In this document: positions 57,265 through 64,000 of the stretch, in pieces
How positions within the stretch are numbered: position 1 is the stretch's first letter
How the letters are laid out: each line of letters begins with the position of its first letter
Assembly: GCA_964425605.1 (NCBI GenBank)
Contig: CAYRNR010000020.1
Coordinates: forward strand, 1-64,000
Direction of reading: 5' to 3'
DNA length: 64,000 nt
From: CAYRNR01 sp964425605
GTDB lineage: Bacteria > Myxococcota_A > UBA796 > UBA9615 > CAYRNR01
Notes under the pieces: generated by a model
The model's database searches: none
Seen by the model: only the letters and a program-made list of their open reading frames with translations
What the model was told of the DNA's origin: nothing
Made by a program: the position numbers and the translations under genes

Positions 57265-58649
57265 GACTCCGGATAGATCGAATCGAGCTGCGTGGTGTAC
57301 CCGAAGCCACCCCCCAGGGCGGCCTTGAGCTGCCACACGATCTCCCCGTCTTCGGTGACCTCCTCCATCTGGCCCGCGGTGCTCCAGGTCACCAGGGTGT
57401 TGCCGGACTCGAGGCGGTTCACGTCGCCGTAGGTGTAGCAGAACAGGGGGAACTCGGCGCGGTACTCCCAGTGGTTGTCTGCGGTCCCGGCGGCGTCGTC
57501 CAGGCGGTAGCCCAGCACCCGCGATCCCGTGATCACGTCCGTGCCGTTGGCGAACACCAGCAGCTCGTCGTCGCTGACGAACTGGAACTGGTGCTCCTTG
57601 TCGAACCACTCCCCGTCCGCGGGCTCGAGCTCGTAGTCGTTGTGAATGCCACCGACGGCCCTGAGCACGTCCCCCGTGGCCCGGTCGATCTGGAAGATGG
57701 TGTCGTGGTTGCGCACCGAGATGGCGTAGGTGCCGTCGCCGGGATGGTAGTCCAGGGCGTTGGAGTGGGACCAGGCCGTGCCCTGCTCCACGGGGTGGCC
57801 GGGATCGAAGTCGAAGTGGTCCCAGACGCTCCACACGTCCACCTGGTCTCCGTCCGGGCGGTACTCGACGATCCGGTCGCCGAGGACCTCCTCGCCGTCC
57901 ACCTCGCGCCGGTCGTGGGTGATCACCGCCAGGGTGCCGTCGGGCAGCTCCACGAAGTCGTGGTGGGCGTCGTCCACCACCGTCCCGACCACGGACTCCC
58001 CGTCGAGGGAGACGTGGAAGACGTAGTGCTCCTGCGCCTCCTCCTCGTGGGGCGCGCGGCCGAGGTAGAGCACCTGCTGCCGGTCGTGCGACAGCAGCAC
58101 GCGCGGGACCGGGAAGTCCGTGGTCGCCTCCCGGTGCCACCACACGTACTCCCCGTCCTCGTCCACGATCACCGCAGCGGACGGGGAGGAGAGCAGGGAC
58201 AGGACGAAGAACCCGCCCGTGGCGCGGTCCGGGTCGTGGACGGTCACCTCCAGATCGGGCAGGTCCGTGGGTGCCGGCCCGGTGGTGAGGACCTGGGGCG
58301 GGGCGCTGCGTTCCTCGGAGCCGGCGTAGACCACGGGCCGGACGTGGTAGTCCGCCGACGGCTTCATCCCCACCAGCACGGCGGTCCAGGTCCCGTCGTC
58401 GTCCAGCGTCGCCGGGGCGGTGGCGCCGTAGGACGCGTCGAGGCCGAACTCCACCAGGGCGTCCTCGCCTTCGATGTCGTTCGCGGAGAACCGCACGGTC
58501 GCCACCGTGGGGATCTCCTCGCTGAGGACCATCGACACGTCGAGGTCGGTGGCAGTCGTGTTGTCGTCGACCGCTTCACAACCCGCGGCGGCGAGCCCGG
58601 CCAGGGCGAGCAACCCCACGGACACACCGCGGACGTCGGCCCGGCTCAT
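57261..58649 (-). CDS. arylsulfotransferase-like lipoprotein (copy 3)
   Basis: 462 aa from the ATG at 58649, seven bases after GGGGAGG, overlapping the RCC1-lipoprotein stop by four bases (ATGA). The lipobox AAAGC is not followed by a poly-Asp run. An N-terminal beta domain precedes the ASST propeller with AHHDFVELPDGT, AWSHSNALDYH and KEHQFQFV, so all three conserved His sites are present, as in copy 1. Substrate unknown. The stop overlaps the convergent substrate-binding gene by four bases. It is the last gene of the 57-64 kb minus-strand run. Confidence 0.8.
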   Translation of the reverse strand: MSRADVRGVSVGLLALAGLAAAGCEAVDDNTTATDLDVSMVLSEEIPTVATVRFSANDIEGEDALVEFGLDASYGATAPATLDDDGTWTAVLVGMKPSADYHVRPVVYAGSEERSAPPQVLTTGPAPTDLPDLEVTVHDPDRATGGFFVLSLLSSPSAAVIVDEDGEYVWWHREATTDFPVPRVLLSHDRQQVLYLGRAPHEEEAQEHYVFHVSLDGESVVGTVVDDAHHDFVELPDGTLAVITHDRREVDGEEVLGDRIVEYRPDGDQVDVWSVWDHFDFDPGHPVEQGTAWSHSNALDYHPGDGTYAISVRNHDTIFQIDRATGDVLRAVGGIHNDYELEPADGEWFDKEHQFQFVSDDELLVFANGTDVITGSRVLGYRLDDAAGTADNHWEYRAEFPLFCYTYGDVNRLESGNTLVTWSTAGQMEEVTEDGEIVWQLKAALGGGFGYTTQLDSIYPES

Positions 58650-60541
58650 CGGATCGCCTCCCCCGTCGAGCCGTGGGGCGGCGAGCACTGGCCGAAGGTG
58701 TCGCTCCCCCAGCACTCGACGGACCCGTCTGCGCTCGAAGCGCAGCTGTGGTGCCCGCCCGCGCTGACCTGTTCGAACACAGCGCCGGACGGCGGCGAGG
58801 CCTGCCCCCCTTCCGAGGCGCCCCAGCAGACGACCTGACCGTCGTCGCGCACGCCACAGGCGTGGCTCTGACCCGCGCTGATCTGGGTGAAGACGCCGGG
58901 GGGCGGTTCGCACACCGCCGGATCGCCCAGACCGCAGCCCCAGCAGGCGACGTATCCTCCGAAGTCCAGCCCGCAGGTGAAGTACCGGCCGGCCGCCACG
59001 GCGGCGAACTCGACTGGCATCGGGGTCGCCTGGCCCGCGTCGTCCAGCCCCCAGCACCGCACGTGGCCAGCCTCGACCACGGCGCAGGCGTGGTGGGTCC
59101 CCGTGGTGACCTGTAGAAACCTGCCCCCGACCCCCGCGCTCTGTCCGGAGTCGTTGGCGCCCCAGCAACGAACCGTCCCGTCGTCGCGCAGCGCGCAGGT
59201 GAAGTTCGTGCCCGCGGACACCTGCGTGAACCTGCCCATGGTGGGCGTGGGCTCCACAGCGTCGTGTCGACCCCAGCAGCGCACCTCGTCCACGTCGTCG
59301 AGGGCGCAGGCGTGGGTCGCGCCCGCGGTGAGCCAGGTGAACGCGCCGTCGGGCGGGGAAGCCTGGCCGTGCATGTCGTCCCCCCAGCAGACCGCGGCGC
59401 CGTCGCCGGTGAGGCCGCACGAGAAGGCCTCGCCGGCGCAGACCGTGCTGTACTGCGCGCTGCTCATGTCCCCCTGGGCGACCACGTCGCCCTCGTCGCT
59501 CGAGTCGAACTCGAAGTCGCCCGCGGCCGAGCTCAGGGCCAGCATCGGTATGCGCACGGTGCCCTGGAGGCCCGCGTCGACGGACCACTCCTGGGAGCCC
59601 GTCCCCACGAGCCGCGCTCCGAGGTACGGCTCCACCCCTGCCGAGGGGCCATCGACGCCGTACAGATTCACCGTGATCTGGGGTCGAAGCCAGACGCGCG
59701 CGGACAGGTCCTCCGCCGCGATCCACACGGGGTCACCGCCGCTGCTCGACGCGGAGCCCGGGGTCCAGATCTCCGACCACTGGCCTCCATCCCACAGCGC
59801 CCCCACGGCCACGTCCGACTCGACCACCACCGATCCCTGCAGCTCGCCGCCGTTGACGGAGACGACCTCGATCCCGCCGACGAGCTCGACGACGACCTCG
59901 CCCTGCACGGGCAAGGGTCCGAGGTCGGCCACCAGCGGCGTCGAGTACGACGCCACCACCTGCTCCGTCCAGTAGCTGAACGGCGCCGACACCGACACGT
60001 CCGCGGCCAGTTCCAGGGTCAGCGGTCCACGGACCGCGTACTCCAGCCGGGTCAGTCGTCCGCCCGCGACCTGAGCGGCGAGGGTCAGCTCCGGCGCGAA
60101 TTCGAGTTCCCCCTGGGCCACCTCCACGTGGAGCTCGGCCACGTCGGTGTACCCGTCGAAGATCACCAGCCCGTCGAGGTCCCCGCCGATCTCGTCGACG
60201 AGACGGACCTCCTCGAGGTGGGCGTCGATCACGGCCTGCTCGACGGTCGCCTGGGACGTGAGCAGCACCGCCTCGTGGCCCGACAGCGTCACCTCCTCGA
60301 TCCCGCGCAGGTAGCCGCCCCCGGCCCGTCCGGCCACGATCGCCCCCTCGGCGAGCCCGATGGTGGCGGCGGCCACGTCGAACTTCAGGATCAGCGATCC
60401 CTGGCCCACCTCGATCGACAGGCACCTCGGGTCGTCCTCGGGGAGGTAGAGCGGGTCCGGGGTTCTTGCGGGAGGATCGCCGCACCCGCAGGCGGCCGAC
60501 AGGTGTATCAGGGCTACGAGAACAACTGTGAATCGTTGCAC
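58646..60541 (-). CDS. RCC1-repeat lipoprotein
   Basis: 631 aa from the GTG at 60541, with GGAGAGAC before it. The signal ends in SAACGC. The first half (about 30-370) is a beta-rich domain of unknown type. The second half (about 375-625) holds seven RCC1-like blades with the pattern ACALxxxGxVxCWGxNxxGQ, i.e. a beta-propeller, often used for binding. Its stop overlaps the start of the ASST-like gene, so the two are translationally coupled. A second RCC1 protein heads the same run at 63443. Confidence 0.85.
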   Translation of the reverse strand: MQRFTVVLVALIHLSAACGCGDPPARTPDPLYLPEDDPRCLSIEVGQGSLILKFDVAAATIGLAEGAIVAGRAGGGYLRGIEEVTLSGHEAVLLTSQATVEQAVIDAHLEEVRLVDEIGGDLDGLVIFDGYTDVAELHVEVAQGELEFAPELTLAAQVAGGRLTRLEYAVRGPLTLELAADVSVSAPFSYWTEQVVASYSTPLVADLGPLPVQGEVVVELVGGIEVVSVNGGELQGSVVVESDVAVGALWDGGQWSEIWTPGSASSSGGDPVWIAAEDLSARVWLRPQITVNLYGVDGPSAGVEPYLGARLVGTGSQEWSVDAGLQGTVRIPMLALSSAAGDFEFDSSDEGDVVAQGDMSSAQYSTVCAGEAFSCGLTGDGAAVCWGDDMHGQASPPDGAFTWLTAGATHACALDDVDEVRCWGRHDAVEPTPTMGRFTQVSAGTNFTCALRDDGTVRCWGANDSGQSAGVGGRFLQVTTGTHHACAVVEAGHVRCWGLDDAGQATPMPVEFAAVAAGRYFTCGLDFGGYVACWGCGLGDPAVCEPPPGVFTQISAGQSHACGVRDDGQVVCWGASEGGQASPPSGAVFEQVSAGGHHSCASSADGSVECWGSDTFGQCSPPHGSTGEAIR

Positions 60542-60671
60542 GTCTCTCCGTTTCTGCGGACGCGGGGACCGATGGCACCGCGCCGCTCGACTACATCCCT
60601 TGAAACGGAGATCTGGACGGGACTATTGCGAGACCGGACGACCAGCTCCGGGGCGTACGGCGCCCCCGGGC

Positions 60672-60971
60672 TCACCTGTTCGACATCTCCATGCACGTGG
60701 TCAGCGGGTCGTAGTTCGCGCGGGGATCGGAGCCGGGCGCGCGCAGCCGCCCGCGCACGGAGTCGGGGGCGTGGTCGTGCACACGGCGTGTGTCGCGGGC
60801 GATGGCGGCCGTACAGTCCCACTCACGCTTCTCGCTGCGCATGTCCGACAGCAGCCCCAACCAGACCGCCTCGCCGCCGAGGCCAGCGGCGAACCATCCG
60901 CCGAAGGCCACCGCCACCAGCAGGGGCGTCACGATGAGGAGTCCGGGGAGGCGGGGGAGCAGGCTCTTCAC
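60672..60971 (-). CDS. small membrane-anchored protein coupled to the kinase gene
   Basis: 99 aa from the GTG at 60971, which overlaps the kinase stop (GTGA) and follows GGAGGG. One or two hydrophobic segments near the N-terminus (about 6-38), then a soluble basic tail. No family recognised. Coupling to the kinase suggests a shared membrane complex. Confidence 0.65.
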   Translation of the reverse strand: MKSLLPRLPGLLIVTPLLVAVAFGGWFAAGLGGEAVWLGLLSDMRSEKREWDCTAAIARDTRRVHDHAPDSVRGRLRAPGSDPRANYDPLTTCMEMSNR

Positions 60972-62914
60972 GACGTACCCTCCAGGGCATGATCCAGCTC
61001 GGCGCGGGCGGACGCGAGCAGTTCGGTCTCGCTCTCCAGGCGTCGCTGCACGACGCTGAGCTGGTCCTCGTCCCGGTCGGACCCGGCGAGCTCGGCCCGC
61101 AGCGTCTCCAGCCGGGTGGACAGCTGCAGCACACGCTGACACCGCCGCTCCCGCTCGCGCTCGATCTCGGCGACCTTCTCGAGGGCCTCGGCGTGGTACA
61201 GGGCCCTGCCCTCCTGCCCGTCATCCGCGGTGGGGGTGCGCGCCTTGCGCTCGGCGTCCTCGAGATCCTCCCACAGCTGCCGCACATCGACGCTGGCCAG
61301 GTAGGCCTCGACCGGCTGCAGCGCCGAGAGCACGCCCAGCCCCTCGGCGGCCGAGCGCAGGGTCAGTCGGTCGAACGCGGCGCGCGAGGCTGGCGGCAGC
61401 TGCAGCCCATCCAGATCGGCCAGCAGCACCTGGGCCCGCCGGACCAGCTGCGCGCCCAGCCGTCGCAGCGCCATGGAGGGCTCGCCGCCGAGGAACTCTC
61501 GGTACTCCCGGTGCAGCTCCGCGAGGGAACCGGGGAGGGCCGCCTCGTCCGCGGCGAGCCCGAAGATGGGCGCGACGAAGAGGTCGGCCCGGCGCATCAG
61601 CAGCCAGGCGGCGGGCGGTACCGCGGCCAGCGCCACGATCAGGCCGGCGGAACGTCCCAGGGTCCAGCCCACCCAGCACACGGCCGCCCACCCGAGCAGC
61701 AGGCCGAGGCTGAACACGGCGCCGGGGAGCCCGGACCCGTACAGCAGGTCGTAGTTGCGCTCCCGCGCGCCGCGCACCTCGGTGGTGAAGCCGCGCGCGA
61801 GCAGGAACCGCTGGATCTGCTGGGCCAGCCCCCGATCGAGGCCCTTGAGGAGAACGGCCGGGGTGGAGGCCAGCGCCCGGTCCGGCTCCTGGTCCGGGGC
61901 CGGCGCCGCACCGAAGCTGGCCAGCCGCTCCACGATCCCCGCCACCGGCTCGTCCGCCCGGACCAGTACGAGCAGGGCATCCCCGTCGCGCGGGATCATC
62001 GACTGCACCGCGCCGCACTCGAGGCACATCCCGCCCTCGAGGACGTGGGCCTCGCCGCACACGCCGCATACGCGCTCAGCGCCCTCCACGACCCCCTCGT
62101 CCGGGACGTCCTCGTCGAGGGCCGCGAGGACCTCCTCCACCGAGGCGAACCGCCCCTCGGGGGCGCAGCGCAGCAGCCGCTGGACCACACCCGCCTCGAC
62201 CGGCTCCACGTCGGGTCCCGCCGGAGGGGGGCCGTCCTGCGTCCCCTTGAGCCGCAGCAGCTCGAAGGTGGTGTCCGCGCGCAGGGGCAGGGTCCCGGTG
62301 GCCAGCTCGAACCACAACACCCCCAGCGAGTACAGGTCGGCGCGGCCGTCCAGCGGCAACCCCGCCAGGGCCTCGGGCGCCATGTACTCGGGGGTCCCCA
62401 GCATCACGCTGTGCGAGGTCAGCCCGACCATGGACTCCACCCGCGCGAGGCCGAAGTCCAGGACCTTGGTCCGCCCGTCCGACAGCAGGACCACGTTGTG
62501 GGGCTTGACGTCGCGGTGAATCACGCCGGTCTGGTGGGCAGCCCCGAGCGCCTCGAGCAGCTGGCGCACCACGGCCAGCCGCTGGTCCGCCGGCAGGGGT
62601 CCGTGGGCCCGCAGCGCGGCCTTGAGATCGGGCCCGTCGCACAGTTCCATGGCGTAGAAGGCCTGGCCGTCGGCCTCGTACAGGTCGAAGACCCGCACGA
62701 TGCCGGGGTGCTCCAGGGTCCGGCTGAGGGCCACCTCGCGGCGGAACCGCTCGCGGATCACCCGGTTGGCCGCCAGGTGCGGATGCAACACCTTCAACGC
62801 GACGGTGGTGCCCAACTCCAGGTCCTTCGCAGCGAACACCCGCGCGACCCCGCCGCTGCCGATCTCCCGCAGTAGCTCGAACCGCCCGGCCAGCCGTTCA
62901 CCCGCGTCGAGCAC
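60968..62914 (-). CDS. Hanks-type Ser/Thr protein kinase with zinc ribbon and membrane segments
   Basis: 648 aa from the GTG at 62914. The kinase domain (about 10-270) is complete: Gly loop IGSGGVARVF, Lys in TVALKVL, HRDVKPHN, DFG, and APE in YMAPEAL. A CxxC/CxxC zinc ribbon (CGVCG and CLECG, about 282-300) follows, then a paired hydrophobic segment (about 395-440) and a long helical, partly coiled-coil C-terminus (about 460-648). The kinase therefore faces the cytoplasm from the inner membrane, with no extracellular sensor domain. Its start overlaps the upstream membrane-protein stop by 17 bases. Confidence 0.92.
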   Translation of the reverse strand: MLDAGERLAGRFELLREIGSGGVARVFAAKDLELGTTVALKVLHPHLAANRVIRERFRREVALSRTLEHPGIVRVFDLYEADGQAFYAMELCDGPDLKAALRAHGPLPADQRLAVVRQLLEALGAAHQTGVIHRDVKPHNVVLLSDGRTKVLDFGLARVESMVGLTSHSVMLGTPEYMAPEALAGLPLDGRADLYSLGVLWFELATGTLPLRADTTFELLRLKGTQDGPPPAGPDVEPVEAGVVQRLLRCAPEGRFASVEEVLAALDEDVPDEGVVEGAERVCGVCGEAHVLEGGMCLECGAVQSMIPRDGDALLVLVRADEPVAGIVERLASFGAAPAPDQEPDRALASTPAVLLKGLDRGLAQQIQRFLLARGFTTEVRGARERNYDLLYGSGLPGAVFSLGLLLGWAAVCWVGWTLGRSAGLIVALAAVPPAAWLLMRRADLFVAPIFGLAADEAALPGSLAELHREYREFLGGEPSMALRRLGAQLVRRAQVLLADLDGLQLPPASRAAFDRLTLRSAAEGLGVLSALQPVEAYLASVDVRQLWEDLEDAERKARTPTADDGQEGRALYHAEALEKVAEIERERERRCQRVLQLSTRLETLRAELAGSDRDEDQLSVVQRRLESETELLASARAELDHALEGTS

Positions 62915-63398
62915 GGCTCATCCCCCAGACCACCAGCGCCGCGACAAGCAGGGCCCCCGTGGTGAATCCGACCATCATCGTGATTGGATCGAGCAGCCCC
63001 CGCTGCGCCGCGAAGGCCGTGGGCAGGGCCAGGCGCAGCAGCCACACGGGCAGCACGATCACCAGCATGGCCACGAACGCCACCACTCCGCCGCGCGAGC
63101 GCACGCTCAGCCACCCCGCGAACGCGCCGGACAGCGCCGACAGGAGGCCCAGCACCGGAGTGACCGCGAACCCGTCCACCCCACCGAGCAGCTGCGACGG
63201 GAGGACGCCCGTGTGCAGGATGTCCACCGACGAGGCCCCACCGTTGAGGGCCACGACCACCCCGCCCCCCAGCACCAACAACGCCGCGTGGGAGAACGCC
63301 GCAGCCATCATGATCAGCAGCGCGGTCTTGGGCTCGATGAGCCGATCGACGATCTTCAGGACTCGCGGGAGCGCCTCCACGTCACCCTCCAGGACCAT
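62898..63398 (-). CDS. polytopic membrane protein, unknown function
   Basis: 166 aa with about four hydrophobic segments (about 25-55, 70-95, 100-120, 135-160) and an Arg-rich C-terminus. GAGG precedes the ATG. No family recognised. It overlaps the kinase gene start by 17 bases and lies 44 bases after the RCC1-protein stop, so it belongs to the same transcription unit and could be the kinase's membrane partner. Confidence 0.7.
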   Translation of the reverse strand: MVLEGDVEALPRVLKIVDRLIEPKTALLIMMAAAFSHAALLVLGGGVVVALNGGASSVDILHTGVLPSQLLGGVDGFAVTPVLGLLSALSGAFAGWLSVRSRGGVVAFVAMLVIVLPVWLLRLALPTAFAAQRGLLDPITMMVGFTTGALLVAALVVWGMSRARRG

Positions 63399-63442
63399 GG
63401 AACCTCACGCGCTCCAGCTATTCCAGGCCGCGGGAAGATGGC

Positions 63443-64000
63443 TCAGAACTGCAGCTCCCCGGGAGCGGCGGCCTGGCCGAAATCGTTCTGCCCCCAGCAA
63501 CGGGCCACCGAGGTCGAGGTGACGCCACAGGAGTGGGCTCCGCCGGCGCTCACCGAGACGAAGGCGCCGCCGGGCGGGTTCGCCTGGCCGTCGCTGTCCC
63601 TCCCCCAGCACTCGAGGGCGCCGTCCGTGGCCACCGCGCACGCGTGGCGCCGGCCCGTGGCGATCTGGACGAAGGAGCCCGGAGGGGGCGACGACTCCCC
63701 GTACTCGTCCGAGCCCCAGCACTCGATGGCGCCGCTGGCGGTCAGCCCGCAGGCGAAGTCCATCCCGACCGCCACCTGGACGAAGGCGCCCGTGGGCGGC
63801 GTCTGGCCCTCCAGGTCGGCGCCCCAGCACTCGATCGCGCCGTCGGCTCTCAGCCCACAGGCGTGGATGCTCCCCGCGTCGACCTGGGTGAACGCGCCGC
63901 CAGGGGGGCTGGCCTGGCCTTCGCCGTCCCAGCCCCAGCACAGGACCTCGCTGCTGGTGGTGAGGCCGCACGAGTAGTACCCGCCCAGGCCCGCGCTGAC
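63443..64000 (-). CDS. RCC1-repeat protein (5' partial, runs off the window)
   Basis: The last 185 residues of a protein that begins beyond 64000. Five RCC1-like units are visible, each with CGLxxxGxxxCWGxxxxGQ spacing (for example ACGLRADGAIECWG, ACAVATDGALECWG). The blade wording is close to that of the RCC1 lipoprotein at 58646. It is the first gene seen of the minus-strand run leading to the kinase. The N-terminus, and so its localisation, is unknown. Confidence 0.8.
   Translation of the reverse strand, partial: VSAGLGGYYSCGLTTSSEVLCWGWDGEGQASPPGGAFTQVDAGSIHACGLRADGAIECWGADLEGQTPPTGAFVQVAVGMDFACGLTASGAIECWGSDEYGESSPPPGSFVQIATGRRHACAVATDGALECWGRDSDGQANPPGGAFVSVSAGGAHSCGVTSTSVARCWGQNDFGQAAAPGELQF

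Overview
The window is a high-GC chromosomal segment from a delta-proteobacterium-like organism, most likely an uncultured Myxococcota lineage. That placement is inference. It rests on the density of secreted lipoproteins with poly-aspartate linkers, MopE-type Cys/Asp repeats, C-terminal Cys-x-Cys/transmembrane/Arg tails like MYXO-CTERM anchors, Hanks-type kinases with FHA or zinc-ribbon modules, and RCC1-repeat lipoproteins. No rRNA, tRNA, CRISPR array, phage module or replication origin was seen.

Left part (1-17 kb), mostly housekeeping: a REP-type tyrosine transposase (RAYT), the ribosome-assembly GTPase RsgA, a zinc-ribbon/membrane-protein pair, glucokinase, a secreted trypsin-like protease and an N-formylglutamate-amidohydrolase-like enzyme. 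A complete iron-uptake unit follows: a DtxR-FeoA fusion regulator, FeoB, a small Cys-rich FeoB partner and a secreted barrel-like protein. Matching operators lie before the regulator and before feoB. Next come an arylsulfotransferase-like lipoprotein, a rubrerythrin-like protein, and a MocR-type regulator divergent from an EamA exporter with a perfect inverted repeat between them.

Middle (17-34 kb): an outer-membrane-protein/lipoprotein pair, a very large Lys/Gly-rich protein of unknown function whose best start is an ATC codon, a long-chain acyl-CoA ligase, a CAF16-like soluble ABC ATPase with a leaderless-looking GTG start, a second (degenerate) arylsulfotransferase-like lipoprotein, a CehA-like PHP metallohydrolase lipoprotein, and an intact IS1380-family element (31932-33673) flanked by a CTAG duplication.

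Right part (34-64 kb), surface and secreted proteins: four large MopE-repeat proteins (two with beta-helix domains, two with an N-terminal ThuA/GATase-like domain), an FG-GAP lipoprotein, two DUF1566 proteins (one truncated), an orphan peptide-binding lipoprotein, a third arylsulfotransferase-like lipoprotein, and a minus-strand run of RCC1-repeat protein, membrane protein, active Ser/Thr kinase, small membrane protein, RCC1 lipoprotein and arylsulfotransferase-like lipoprotein. A pseudokinase-FHA-winged-helix protein sits divergently from one MopE gene and is the best candidate for an unusual regulator. A 35-bp intergenic repeat recurs, and a small SH3-like gene without a standard start codon lies at 49247-49468.

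Position-specific statements were read from the sequence; functions are by family resemblance and were not checked by database search.
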